A stretch of DNA of 64,000 bases. Origin: Anisodus tanguticus (Eukaryota > Streptophyta > Magnoliopsida > Solanales > Solanaceae). Below, piece by piece: positions 36,800-48,922 of the stretch. The stretch spans positions 15,285,001-15,349,000 of the forward strand of contig CM067552.1 in NCBI GenBank assembly GCA_034509755.1, in the 5' to 3' direction. Each line of letters begins with the position of its first letter. Positions within the stretch are counted from its first letter, which is position 1. The position numbers and the translations under genes were made by a program. The notes under the pieces were generated by a model. That model had not been told where the DNA came from. It worked only from the letters and a program-made list of their open reading frames with translations, and made no database searches.

Positions 36800-38880
36800 C
36801 CTAAAGATTACGATTGGAAAGTCACTTTTAAGCCCAAGTGCAACCAAACTAGAAGGAAATGAAAGAAGAAATGAAATATTGCTCAGGTCAGGTCTACTTT
36901 TGATCATTCTTCTCTCTGAAAAAAGAATATTGCTCAAAGAAGGTGACTCGTAGTCCCTTTTTGAGTATTATCTTCGCTATGTACACTTGCCCCCCTTTTC
37001 TCACTCTTTTGGTGGTTTGTCAATTTGAATCTATTTTCTTTATGCTACCGAAAGACAGATTGGGGAACTGACTCGTTCCTTCCCTGTATTAGCCTCACTC
37101 TTCAGGCCAACAACTTTCCTCAGGATTTTCTGTCGACTGTCAGCCTGTTTAGTTGACATCAGAGGATTTCAGTCACCCGGCACAACATGTTTATTCTCAG
37201 CGCACGAGCAAAACACCAGAGATGCACAACATGTGGGCCTTATCTAACGAACAATGACTTTCGATTCTTCAATTCAAGGTGTAGAGTCGCTTCCCAACCC
37301 TACCTACATAAATGAAAAAGACGATCACTAGGTACCAAGCAATTCTACCTTCGTCCCAATATCTTTATCAAAACATCCCAACAATTCAAAATGGCCTAAC
37401 AAAATAATATATGAACTTTTGAATATGAAACGGAAGAAAATTAAAGAAGACAGAGGGAGGGGTTTTAGGAAATCAAATGAATACTAACAATGAGCGTGAG
37501 AAAGCTAATTAAGGTGGAACATACCAAAGAAAAAGGAAGAGAAAGAAGGCAAACGGAGGGATTCTAGGAAAAGGAATAAATAGTAATTATGAGGAAAGAC
37601 ATATGTGATGGTGATTTAATTTTCTGCAGATTTGTATATATATTTATATCCAAGTAGTATTTATCAGGATAAACTTTCAGAGTAGTTTTCTTCAAAGGAT
37701 GAAGTAATTCATCAGTAATTTAATTGTACATCTCTTGATTTTCTTTGGCAGATGAGAAAATTCATTAAGATAAGTAACGGTTCATCATTTATAATTGCTA
37801 AGTCATTACTATCTGAACATAATGTAAAATAAATGAATCCTATTAGATACATCATTTTCAGAAACCAAAACGGCCATGCTAAAAACTAATTAGTTTGTAT
37901 ATCTATTTAATTTGAAATTTAATTTGGTTTGATTCAGTGGAGGGTCCTAAATTTCTTTAATGCGGCTGAACTTTGTATTTCAACCTTCAGATAATTTGAA
38001 TATTACTATTTAATATTTAAATAGATATTTTATTATATTTAATTTATTGCAGGAACAAAATCGTAATTCAACTTTGAAGGTATGACCTTCCCACTTTTAG
38101 TATAATATGATTAAACTCTTTAAAGGAAACACTCCTTCCACAAACCTTTATACCTATATCTTCCACAACCCTTGTACTACTACAATGACTTCATCCACAA
38201 TCCCTTTTACCTCTACCTGTATTCTTTTATGGAATAACACAACACCGAATCTTATAGCATCGTCGGACTTTATGTTTTTTATGTCTTCCACATATTTTTG
38301 TGGTGAAGAGACATTTTTCTATGTGAATTAACACGGTCATTAAAGATAAAGAATACCATGACTAGATACTATGGGTCTGGTAAACAATACCATGGATAAA
38401 TTATAATTCTTTGACCTTCAATGACTTTGGTTCTCTTATTCTTTGCTATTCTATTCTCTTATTTCATGACAAATTGTGATGGGATACTAACTTTTCGTTC
38501 TGAAATTTTGGTACGATTGCGGGAACACAATCATATAAGAGGGGGTGATGAGGAAGAAAGGCAGAGGGGAACGAGAGGATGAGAGGCCTATAATGATACA
38601 TTCACTTTGATGCAACTTTTCAATCAAATCTTGCTTGCATATACATATTTCTTGTCGTTTAAGTACATTAAATTATTATCAAATATATATTAAATATTTC
38701 ATTTTTATCAATTTAGTAATCGTGTTATGTTATATTAGTAACTTCTCATATATATTGTTGACTAGTGCCTGAACAGGTGTGTTGCACATGTACTCCATAT
38801 CAGTTACTACAAAATATGCATGCTATAAATATAATTATTAAAACATATGTTTAAGAAGAATTATGAATGAACATCACACT
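36800..38880. other. No gene seen
   Basis: 36,960-37,260 has organelle-like base composition and may belong to the same transferred block as the rpl16 fragment. The rest is AT-rich intergenic sequence. A CTAGT with GTGTGTTGCACAT next to it at 38,763-38,792 could be a Helitron 3' end on the minus strand, but this is weak. Confidence 0.25.
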
Positions 38881-40660
38881 TCTAACGACCCTCCGTGCTA
38901 TTCGGAGCTTTTGGACTTATTTTACCCAAAATATCCTTCCTGTAGGTTCATCTTTATATTATTACTTGTGATGATGGGTAGGTGTCATTCCCGGAGCAAT
39001 CGGGTGTCAGATCAAGTTTAATAAAATTAGAACTTCTTAAGTTAAGGAGATTGAGATGTTTGACCAAATTCAACATCAGGAGTAAATGAGTATATGTCAA
39101 AGTTTCTTCGATTACATGAAGCTCGGAATGCGATTTATGACTTAATCGAGTGTTGGTTCGGGTCCAAGGGGTTCAGGTGCGATTTGGGTCATTGGTTGAG
39201 AAATTATTATGTTACAGATTTGGAGTTAAGCATAGTAAAAATTAGGTCAAAACGAACTCTTCTAGTTCTTTCGAGTGCGGGAGCAGGTCCATAATGTATT
39301 TTATGACTGAAATACATATTTGGTATGTATTCGGGACGTCCAGATGCATTTCAGTTATTGGATTGAGATTTTGAAAAAAAAAAAAAAACTATGGTGCAGG
39401 CATCTGGTTTCCTTCATCGAGATCACGATGGGGGTCTCGCATTCGTAAGGAGTGTGGCGACCAAGGGTCGCGATCGCGGCAAGGGGCTCACATTCGCGTA
39501 GAAGGGATGGGATCTGGGTTAGGTCAGCCTAAGCCATCACGACTATGATGCCGCAATCGCGATGCAGGCGTCGCGTTCCCGATACTTTTGGTCAGGGCAT
39601 GTTGTGATCACGTGGCTTGGGCCGCGATGGCAAAGGGCAATATTAAACTGGGCAGAATCAAATTTCTAGTTCGAACTGCAATGTCCATAACGTTATAATA
39701 TCTAATCCGAATCTAAGTATTTTCCAATGATTCTATCATTTAATTAGAGAATTCAACCATGTTTTGATCTTAAGAAATTGAGATTTCCATAAAAATGGAT
39801 TTTCTTTTAAATTAATGAATTGAAGGTCGAACTGTGATTAGTGTTTGATGATTTTCATGATTTTTGACCTTTAGCTATTGGTAAGCTGAATCTACAACGA
39901 AATTTGAGTTTTGACATTTAGGGCCCGGGATTGGTTTTTGGGGTGACTTTTGGATCTGAAATATTGATATAGCAATATGGGTGTCTATGGACTGGTATTC
40001 TTAAGTAGTTTCTATATTTTTATAGAGTAGGCTCGTTCAGAGGCTCAAAGGAAGCGCAAGGAATTGGATTGATTGTTAAAGCTTTAAAATTATGGCAAGT
40101 TGAGACTTACTACTCTTTATGAAATGTTTTATGATGCTTTAAGGTAATTAAGGGGAGTAATTGAGGAATTAGGGTCCTATACTCGTGAGGTAACAAGAAC
40201 TTGTACGGGTACTGGTGTCAAGATATGGGTGAAATCAATTAAAAAAGAATAATTGCTATGTAGTAGAGAATGCCAAAGCATATGGGCATTAGCTGGTAGT
40301 AGTAAATTTACTTGATATACTTGATTGATCATGAGATTGGCTTAGAATAGTTATACTTGATTAACCCTTGTGTGTTATCATTGATTTATCATTCATCACT
40401 CATAATTCCTATCTAACTTAGGAAAATGGAGATATTTTTAGCGAATACTTGGTATTGTGTAACCACATGTTGTACGCATATTAATTTCATACTTCATATG
40501 ATATCATTGCCATGCTTATTTTGATGAATTATTTATGACAGTCCGGGATGGTACATTTGTATATCGTACTTGATGGGGTGATGAAGACAATATACCCTAC
40601 AGTCTAGATGTTTAATCTGATCATTGAATTCTAAATCTTTTATTTCACTCTATTTCACAA
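38881..40660 (+). repeat. Chromovirus LTR and leader
   Basis: The sequence resembles Solanaceae gypsy LTR body, with alternating CGCGATCGCGG-like blocks at 39,420-39,640 and a poly(A) run near 39,375. It leads into a gag start at 40,661 in the same orientation. A clear primer-binding site was not found, so the LTR end is not fixed. Confidence 0.5.
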
Positions 40661-41440
40661 ATGGGGAGGACTCGTTCGACTGCAGATGGAGATTAGGAAC
40701 CCGCACCTGCACCCGCTTCTAGGTCTGTTGCATGGGGTAAGGGTAGAGGGTAAGGTAGGTATAGATATCGAATTGCGGCATCGACTAGGGGCCGAATACC
40801 AGCGGTTGTTCGGGGCCATGCTAGAGAAGCATCTCCAAATCCAGAGGTTATTTTGAAAGATTAGCTCATTCAGACTTATGAGGTTGAGCCAGCATAGGCT
40901 CCACTATGATTTATTGCTATACCCGTGCTTCAGGAGACTTTGGTTCACATGATGGGATTTTTTAGGAGTATATCACATGTGGGTACACTACCGGTCATTT
41001 CTCATGGTTCTCAGACCAAGGTCGGAGAATAGATTCTTGATCATATGATTGTTTCCAGATTTTAGAAACCAGAGGCCTAGCCAGCATCTGTTGTGGCTCC
41101 CCGTTTCTTAGGTGTACCACTAACTGGCCTTGCTTCACCCCAAGCTACTCAGCCCATAGTGACAGTGGAGGAACAAAAGATGTTTGACCATTTTTAGAAG
41201 ATTGATCCTTCGAGGTATGATGGTAACTCGGATGATGATACATGAGGTCTTGATTAGTATGAATGAGAGGTTGTGCAACCTTGGGTTAGTGGAGTCTTAT
41301 AGGTTAGCATACACCTCTTTTTTAGATGATTACACATTTGTCAAGTAGTGGTAGAGTCGTATGTTGAGAGTACACCAGCAGAGTCTCCTACTTTTTCTTG
41401 GGCTATATTCACTGAGGTTGTCATAGTCAACCTTGTGGGG
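40661..41440 (+). pseudogene. Chromovirus gag amino-terminal part, broken
   Basis: It starts M-G-R-T-R-S-T-A-D-G. It continues with a Pro/Ala- and Arg/Gly-rich section (P-A-P-A-P-A-S-R-S) and, further on, M-F-D-H-F and D-P-S-R-Y-D-G, the usual order of Tekay/Del-like gag before its core. There are numerous in-frame stops (for example after T-A-D-G-D). The gene is cut at about 41,440, where an LTR scrap and then pararetrovirus copy A begin. Confidence 0.65.
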
Positions 41441-41529
41441 TGTGGCCGGCACCCAGTGCCCTAAGGCTTGATCGTACCATTCATGATACCTATAATATTT
41501 CTAACAACACATAGGCTGACAAGGCCTTA
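41441..41529. repeat. LTR scrap between gag and pararetrovirus copy A
   Basis: This is about 90 bp resembling a gypsy LTR end (GGCACCCAGTGCCCTAAGG; compare GCACCCAGCGCCC near 11,300). It overlaps the pararetrovirus junction by a few bases at GGCCTTAGGCC. Confidence 0.45.
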
Positions 41530-42029
41530 GGCCGAGTATCTAAAGGGGATAACAGAAATGGAAGGAATCGGGATATAAGGGATTGGAAAATTAAAAGATA
41601 ATTGAAATATGCAGAAAATAAATAAAGAGTAACTTACAATTTAAGGTTCCAGTTATGGAAACCATAAATCAAAGTTCTGCAGGAATTTAAATTAAGTAGG
41701 CGGTTGAACCGACCAAGTATTTAATGCAGGAATTTAAAGAATTTAAAAGCATGAAGTATTTAAAAGAGTAGGAGGTAGTACCGTCCATAATCATATTCAT
41801 TTAAGGTATTAAGAAATTGGAATTTACAAAGTATATTATCAAGGAGATATACCTTGGGAATTTCTAAGGTATTTTGGATCATATGATATGGGTCATATCA
41901 AATCATATGAACTGAATCATATGGGTATTTGAGGGGAATATTAATCTAACCTAAAGGGGAATTTAGTAAGATCTCTCACTTCTCTCTAAATCTGAAGTTT
42001 AGAAAGAGAAAATGTGAGAAAAAAGACTT

Positions 42030-42185
42030 ATCTAACTAAGGGAGAGGGAGTCTCCTTTTATAAGAGTTTTACATGACATTTTCGTAATTAAAAAGGAATC
42101 TAACTATTCATCTAATTGGAGAATAACTATTCATCCGAGTGGAGAATGACTATTCATCCTTTTGACATTTTCTTGAATTAGTGTT
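42030..42185 (-). promoter_or_regulatory. Promoter of copy A
   Basis: TATAAAA lies on the minus strand at 42,056-42,062, in a block (AAAAGGAGACTCCCTCTCCC) conserved in copies B and D. Upstream are diverged repeats of GAATAGT and ATTCTCC. Transcription would run left, out of the copy and antisense to the gag remnant at 40,661-41,440. Activity is inferred from sequence only. Confidence 0.6.
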
Positions 42186-42280
42186 GGAATCTTTGCTTTT
42201 TTGAAAGTAGCTTTTTTGAGCACTTTCTTTTGTTGTCTGAACTCTACTCCGGATATTTTGAATTCTTTTGGCAACTTTGT

Positions 42281-43960
42281 TCAGAATCCACTGTTGCCAA
42301 AAATCGAATTGTCTTCAATATCAATCTCTGGTTCTTCTTCTTCTGATGAAGAGCCTTGTTTTGATGAAGACGGTGCAAATTTCAAAATTATGGCTTGCAT
42401 TTATTCTGGATTTTTGGCCGCTGCAAGCATTGAGGCCATCTGGGATTTCCTTGAGAGGAACTGGGTGTGCTCCGGTGTTTGTAGTGGTGTCGGTGGAGTT
42501 TGTGGAGGTGGCTGTAACAGAATGAGTTTTTGAGTATCTAACCATTCCTGGACTTTTTGTGGTGCGAGACTTTTTCGAATTTTAAAGCTGTCCCACCATC
42601 AAATTTTGAATCTTCTTCGGATTGTCAGAATTTTATTGTCCGAATAATCTACGAACCATGTAAATACCTATGGTAAGTGGAATTTTGTGTGAAAAAGGTG
42701 TAGGACACAAATCTTTTTTCTTCCTCAGAGGGTTTAAACTGGGATTTGAAGAGGCTGAAAGATTTAGTGACTTCTGGTTTTTGTATTTCTAGGGTGGATC
42801 CGAATTGCTCCCACAATGAATTCCATCATGTTGGAAATTGTGATGGATTACATGAGGTATCAAACCGGAAAAGTCAAGTGTGGCTTTGTTTGGTATTTTG
42901 AATGAAAAAGGAATTGAACCAAGCTTGTTGGTAATCCTAGTAATTAAAAGGAATATCAAAAAATGGTTCATTTTTGTAGGTATCTGGAAAATTTAGGAGT
43001 TGAGACAGATCATCCCCCCAATCAATAGGAGCAATTACGCTGAGTATTTTGCAAATTGAATAAGAGGGATCTGTGTTATCCTTATGAAAATTAATTTTAA
43101 TTGTCTCTGATCCTGATATTTCATGGATAGCTTGATAAAAATATAGAGTTTTTAAAGTATCCCATGATTTATAAAACCATTTTTGTCCAAAATATTTTTG
43201 TAGTGCTAAAAAAGGGTCTTCATTAAAAAATCTATTTTCAAGAGTGACAATATTTTGAAAAAATGATTTTATGAAGAATTTAGGGGCAGGTTTTTTGGGG
43301 ACTTGTGGTACCACAAGTTGATTTTTTTAAAATTATTTTTGAGAAAGGGTTTTTGAAGATTCTCCTTTCTCGATTTTTATAAAATTTTGAGAGGTTTTTT
43401 CCTCTCCTGAGCTTTGAGCAATTTCCTGTTTGAGATTTTGAAGTTGTATCAATGCCTGTTGTAATTTTGGGGATTTCTCCAGGAGTTGTAGAAGATTTTT
43501 GGCAGTTATCTCCTGTGCTGGTGCTTTTTGCACAGATGCTGCAGCATTTTCGTTTTCTTCTTTCATCACTGCATCGTACCACGTCAGTGGTTTTTTTGTG
43601 GGGGATTTGGCAGGGAATTTTGCCTTTTCTTTTTTTGTGGGTTTTTTGGGGGCCATGGAATTTGTTTGTTGTTGTGGTGCAACAACATATGTATTTATTG
43701 GTGGAGGTATCTCTTCTTTTCTCTTTTGGAGCAAGGCTCCACACATTGTGTGGACACAGTATTGTCCGGATTCCCACATGTCCTTCCTGGATATTTTTTT
43801 CTTGTAGCCCAGACAATGGGTCAAGGGTCAGTGATAGGACATTTCTGCATTGTAGCTAGTATCAAAAATCTGTTGGTTTTCTCTCCTGTTTTTTAGTAAA
43901 CCACTGGTTAAAAGATTTTTAAGAAAAATATCAGGAATCAATTTGCATAAAATATTTTTT
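42281..43960 (-). pseudogene. Unknown carboxy-terminal domain, copy A
   Basis: This is the counterpart of 58,155-59,721 and 53,135-54,699. Pieces at 43,824-43,333 (Lys/Gln-rich) and 43,314-42,937 (with K-W-F-Y-K-S-W-D-T-L-K and A-P-I-D-W-G-D-D-L-S-Q-L-L) are in different frames. The carboxy end has a Pro/Gln-rich part and an acidic tail. Only copy A has an extra 96 bp at about 43,737-43,832, in frame, with clustered Cys and His and one stop codon. Function unknown. Confidence 0.6.
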
Positions 43961-44150
43961 AATGCAATGCTTTGAAAATGTTTTTGATACTGTAAATTAT
44001 GCTTCAAAATTTTTTGTATGCAAAGGAATCAATTAATTTGATGGAACAGGTATCATGGTTTCTAAGGGACCCAGAATTTAGATCTAAAAAACTATTCCTT
44101 AATTCGCCTAGATAACAAGAATAAGTTTTAATCAGACTGAGGTCTCTAGC

Positions 44151-44640
44151 TTATGGTTTTGTTAGAAAAGAGAATTTTAAATTCCTATTATTGGAATCAA
44201 AAGAGATGAAATCATCATCTACCTTATACGGGGTGATAAGATTTATAAATGGTGTTCCTAAGATAACAGAGTTGTGAATGTCTTTTACTAAGACAAACGA
44301 TGTCGCTATAGAAACTCCATTAATAATAACGGATGCACTGGTTTGGGAATTGATTTCTAGCTTTGTGTTATTAGCCACTGCTAGAGTTTCCTGGGTATTT
44401 TCATGAAAACTCTTAGGAATTAGACATGTTTTTATGCAATTCAGGTCAGCACCAGTGTCAAAAAGAGCAATAGTGGTAATTCTAAAATTGCCTGAGAATT
44501 TAAGGGTTATCTGAATAAGGTATTTCTTGGACCTGATCTGTCTTAAGACAACAAGGAATTCCTGTGGGACCTCTTCCAGAAAAGGGTTGTCAGGAGGTTC
44601 TTCTGGGTTTTCAAAGTCGGAGTTGTCAAACTCAGAACAG
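44151..44640 (-). pseudogene. Pararetrovirus-like aspartic protease, copy A
   Basis: The active-site block F-D-T-G-A-D lies near 44,447-44,464. The downstream protease fold residues V-I-L-G-T-P-F lie at 44,378-44,151. In caulimovirids and retroelements this protease cuts the polyprotein. The catalytic Asp-Thr-Gly is kept, but frames are broken on either side. Confidence 0.75.
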
Positions 44641-44659
44641 GATTAAGAATTATCTTGGG

Positions 44660-46150
44660 TTTTTGAAAGTACTATTTTTTATAGAAGAGAGTCTTGTTCT
44701 TGTTTTTCTCGTAGAGCCTTGATCTGTACTTTGATTTGTTCCACCTTCCTGTGGAGTTCTAGAACTAGGGTTTCTTTGGATTCTTTCATCCTTTTACCCC
44801 TTTTCAGGATTTTTGTCAAATCATAGGTATTTTTGGAGGTGTTTGGCAAAATTGAATTTTTGAAATTTTTTTTCTCGTCAGTAAAAGATTTGAGAAGTTT
44901 ATTCAAATAATCTTTTTAGTGTCGACATCTATGTGTTGAACCATATCTAACATGAATTCTTGATCCTTGGTTGAATATAAACAAGTTTTCCCTTACCCTT
45001 ATCAGAATATTCAGAAGAACTGATTGTAAGCAATTCATCTAATTGAAGGGCTTTGTTGTCTTCAGAAGACAGAGAAAAGTAGTCAGGTTCTGACTCGACA
45101 TTTGAATCGGAGGAATCAATGAGAAGATTGGAGTTTTTTTTGGGTGACGTCATCGTCGAGCTTCAATTCTTGTAATTTTTTATTCATTTTGCAGTATTTC
45201 GATGTATGACCTTTTTGTGACATTTGTAACACGTAATTTCCTTGTATTTGGAATTTGTTTTTTTGGTATTTGGTTTTTTGGAATGATGAGTATTTTTGTA
45301 GGGGTTTTTGTAACACTCTTCGTTGGTTTTGCTGAAACCTCTCTTTTTGTAACCTCTTGAAGTACTCTTAAGGGATTTATGAGTCTTGCTACAGTTTCCT
45401 GTACAATGAGAAGAGGGTTTTGAGAAATTCGTATCAAACTGTTTGCAAAAGGTTCCAAGTTCGCACTTAGTTCTCTTTAGCTCCAGTTTGAGGTGTTTTT
45501 GTAATTTCAGGTCTTGACAGATCTTTAGACCATCCTATTGAGTTATACTGACAAGCTATCCATACGTAAACTTATTGTAGGGTATATTCTGTTTACCGCA
45601 ATTTTCTTTGATTTTATTCCTAACCTTTTCTCCTAAAAGGGTAGGTAGTCCGGCCAGTAATTTCTCTTTCCATAATGGCTGGTTGGAATCTTCCCTGAGA
45701 ATAACTCTGGTTAAGAAGGTATTTTTGTACCATTGGAAATCACTGAGTTTCTTGCATTTGAGGTTGGAAAGTAATTCGGCATTTTTTTAATTTCAAGTGT
45801 GAAGAATCTCCTATGAAATTTAAAGAGATTATGAGAATCAAGGTTGCTACGGCATCTTGTAGGGGCTCACCTTGTTCATCAAGGATTGGTATTTCTTCTT
45901 CATCAGTTTTGATGGAATTGAGGATATCTTCTTTTTGTTGATCATCGAGATAATTATCCCACCAACCTTTCAATTCACCAGAGAATCCTGCGATGAGCAG
46001 TTCTGCAATGGTCTTGTCTTGCGTACCGTTCTGGGTTTTGTAGACATTTGTAACCATGGTCATTTGTTGAAGAAAACTGAGAATATTGTATTCAGTCATC
46101 CCATCTATGTTCCAATCATAAATGTAAGAGGCATTGAAACGAGATTAAGT
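44660..46150 (-). pseudogene. Capsid/gag-like region with zinc knuckle, copy A
   Basis: The core at 46,099-45,740 contains L-K-G-W-W-D-N-Y-L and then a frameshift. The remainder of the core follows in other frames to about 45,460. A basic part and a CCHC knuckle follow near 45,187-45,235: its first Cys is intact, but one base is missing within the knuckle, so the frame breaks. An acidic Ser/Asp/Glu-rich part (45,153-44,947) and a coiled-coil-like Lys/Glu-rich part (44,906-44,679) come next. This matches capsid and nucleic-acid-binding regions of caulimovirids. Confidence 0.7.
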
Positions 46151-47092
46151 TAGGGGTTTGACTATTCCTAGGTTAGGAGCAGGAATAATCTGCAACTGTT
46201 GTTGTTGGACTTGTTGTATTGGTTGTTGCCAATCCAAATGGTTAACAAAATGTTTTTTGTTTTGGAATTGTTTTGGAGTATCACCGTCGTCGGAGTCATG
46301 TGTTATAGCAGTGATTTTATTCGAAGATTGTGGAGTATCCGGAACAACGTATTCTGTTTTAGAACTGTTGGATGTCCCAATTCTACTCAATTGGTCCTGG
46401 ATAGCGTGAATAAATTCTGACTTGTTTTGCTGGATATTCTTGACGCCATCTTTGGACACCTGAAAGGGTTTAAAGATAAGGCTTTGGCTTTTCAATTTCA
46501 TATCCTTAGTCGTACCTGTGGAATCTACGGTGACTAAAGGGTTAGTTTTTATGTGTTTTTCTACCCTATCGAGTTGTTTTCCTAGGGTGTTCAAACTGAT
46601 ATTGGTGAAATTGTTTTGTGCGAGAATATTCATGGTATTTGTTTTTTCATCCTCTGCTGGATTCTTAAGAGGAACCGCGTCTACAAGGCATCCATGAATA
46701 TTAAGCTTGATACATTGTAAAGGAGGGTGGTTGGACTGAATTTTCCTAGAATCAGCTAGGGTTTCCCACTCCGGTGATTTGTTCCTAGTTGTAACGAGAT
46801 TTACCGTACTAGAAAAGGGATAATCAATGGAATTTTGGGTGGAATAATAATCGAACCACTCAAAGAAAAGGATGTTTATCCTATGTTCATTAACAAACTC
46901 GTAGAATTTTTCCTGTATTTGCGTCCTAGTTTTTGAAAAGGTTTTGAAGAACCAAATTCATTTTTCTAGGTTGTATTTTTATAAAAATCATTTTGTAGGA
47001 ATTTTTTGTCTACTTTGAATTTTTTTTCTAAAACATCAGTTTCGTTTACTATGTTTTCTGTAATCGAGGAAAGAGTCGGACTAGTAGGTTCC
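46145..47092 (-). pseudogene. Linker region and movement-protein end, copy A
   Basis: 46,633-46,145 is a 162-residue reading with R-V-E-K-H-I-K-T-N-P and a Gln-rich end. It has coiled-coil-like composition and could form oligomers, as virion-associated proteins of caulimovirids do; this is inference only. 46,634-47,092 holds the broken end of the movement-protein reading. The copy is cut at 47,092. Confidence 0.55.
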
Positions 47093-48654
47093 TGATTTGG
47101 TTCAGAAACTATTGCAATAAATTCAGAAACACTTATACAACATCATTAGCACTTGTTGCAACAACTAAAATTGTTGTTGTAAATTGTTTGAAAATCAGTT
47201 GTTATACCCAGATAAATTATTGAAATAAAAAAGCATTGTTTTACTTATCAAATAAGCGAAAATCACCAATGAAGTAATGGCCAGTGCTCCACGAACCAAA
47301 TTCAGTCCAAAAATTACGAAAATCAGGTGGATTCTATTTTTTTCTAAATGAAGAACAGTGCTTTAGGGGAGGAAAAAGACAACAATGGCAGCAACATCAA
47401 TAGTAGCGGACGACGAAGAAGAAAGAAGTAGGAGAAGCAGTAACAATGGATGAAGAAGCAAGAAAAAGAAGGAAGGAGGCAGAGGAGCACCGTCGATGGA
47501 AAATGCTCTTCGCGCGTTTTTGTTTTACACATTTTAGGTAATTTAGGGCTTTATATTGGTTGAGCCAAAGTGTAAAACTTAAAACTTGGGGGCAAGTTCA
47601 AAAATGAATCAAAACTCATTAATCACTAATCTAATGTTTGTCATCTCCTCTCAATAAAAAAAACTTGAGTTGCTCCCACACAATTTTAAAACTTTTTGGT
47701 CACTTATAATTAATTTCCCAGTTGGACAAAGGATAATAATATATAGAAAGGTAGTTTTAGTCCATCTTCATTTACTATTTGAGCCTTACGGCTTCACATA
47801 AATCGGATAGAGAAAAAGGTCAAATATGAAAATGCAATCTTTTATCCTTGCTAGTGTACTTGACCGCGCTTAGCAGGCTTATTAAAATATTTCCGTCCAA
47901 GCAAATTTTTTGATGAAATATAATGATAATCATTTTGAAAATATTTTGATTATATTATAGAAGATACTTCAAATGAAAAGTACTTTCACTTTTTATATAT
48001 GTGGTTGCTTATACAGATACATCTTTATGTATTAACATATAAGATTTTATTTGTACATTTTTTTTTATTCAGTTATTAGTACTTTTGCAACTTTTTTCTT
48101 AGTTAAAAAAATTAAATAAAGGATGAAGTAGAAAAAGAAAAAGGATAAATAAAGTAATTGAAAGCTCCTTTTTTAGCCAACTCTATATATGGAACAAGTT
48201 AAGTCCATGTAATCGATGTCTCGTGACTTGAAGAATGAAGGAAGAGCTAACATGTTGGTTCATTAACTTCATTCATCCTTGCATCTGACCTATTTTTGCT
48301 AATGCATATTGCACAAGGTTTGGATTTGGTATGTGAAAGGTGAGATGGCGAATGCATATGGTTCTATTTATATAGAGGTGTTTCGAATTTAGTGGTGAAA
48401 AATCCTTTCTAATTCTGTAATTATTATAAGTGATGCATATATAAAGTTGTAACTGAAATTTTACTCTAAAAGATGAGAACTAACTTCATAACTGAAACGT
48501 TATGTAAGGGATTTAAAGGAGAGGTAATTAAATAGGAGGAATAAATGAGAAAAGGAATGGTAAAAATCTGATAATCCTTGCTTTAACGGCCAGATCAAAG
48601 GCATTAGCAATCCAATCCTCATTTACTGCCATTCTTTATTGCCTTTTAGAAAAA
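47093..48654. other. 1.56-kb insertion between 18-bp direct repeats
   Basis: This segment has no recognisable gene. It is flanked by GTCGGACTAGTAGGTTCC (47,075-47,092) and GTCCGACTAGTAGGTTCC (48,655-48,672), which differ at one base. The flanking repeat is pararetrovirus sequence. Its right end is A-rich (TTTTAGAAAAA). The layout suggests an insertion with target duplication, perhaps a retroposed sequence. A low-complexity open frame at 47,532-47,344 is not credible as a gene. Confidence 0.5.
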
Positions 48655-48718
48655 GTCCGACTAGTAGGTTCCGAGGATCTAAAGGGGATAACAGAAACGG
48701 AAGGAATCGGCCTAAGTT

Positions 48719-48731
48719 TGGTATCAAAGCC
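48719..48731 (+). promoter_or_regulatory. Met-tRNA primer-binding site, copy B
   Basis: TGGTATCAAAGCC differs at one base from TGGTATCAGAGCC, the complement of the 3' end of plant initiator Met-tRNA used by caulimovirids and many plant retrotransposons. It lies about 200 bp before the first coding ATG at 48,923. Confidence 0.75.
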
Positions 48732-48922
48732 ATAAAGGGTAGAGATAGAGAGAATAATATCCAGACCAGATGAGATTCCATTTTAGAGGTTCGGTTTCTT
48801 CCGAGGTTTTGTGCTTAGGATAGTCCGGGATCGGTAAGTCCTTAACGAACGCAGACAGTTATACCCAAGGAAAGGCCTTAGATTGTAGGAAGAGTCCGGG
48901 TGCTCTATGGGAGTTCCATAAC

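Larger units (their letters stand above)
41530..47092 (-). mobile_element. Endogenous pararetrovirus-like copy A
   Basis: This is a minus-strand, decayed copy. From right to left it holds the movement-protein carboxy linker, capsid/gag-like part, zinc knuckle, acidic region, protease, unknown carboxy-terminal domain, then a TATA-bearing regulatory region. The left border falls a few bases short of where the primer-binding site would be. The right border is at the 18-bp repeat ending at 47,092. Most of the movement-protein region is missing. No reverse transcriptase is visible. The copy is broken in nearly every gene. Confidence 0.75.

Noticed and set aside
42201..42533. Cys- and Gly-rich plus-strand open frame
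   Set aside because: It is antisense to the Pro-rich and acidic tail of the unknown domain; the Cys/Gly pattern follows from the Pro-rich codons on the other strand.
43452..43896. Long plus-strand open frames rich in Phe, Leu, Cys and Trp
   Set aside because: They are the complement of the Lys/Gln/Pro-rich unknown domain of copy A. The same shadows appear opposite copies B and D.
45180..45458. 92-residue open frame overlapping the capsid-like gene of copy A (also 51,618-51,893 and 60,965-61,240)
   Set aside because: It recurs in all three copies but in an alternative frame across the basic region. The zinc knuckle reads only in the other frame. Conservation follows from the main frame, although an overlapping gene cannot be wholly excluded.
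47344..47532. Small hydrophobic Leu/Ser/Phe-rich protein on the minus strand
   Set aside because: The composition is that of a purine-rich tract read in antisense. No partner copy or start context supports it.
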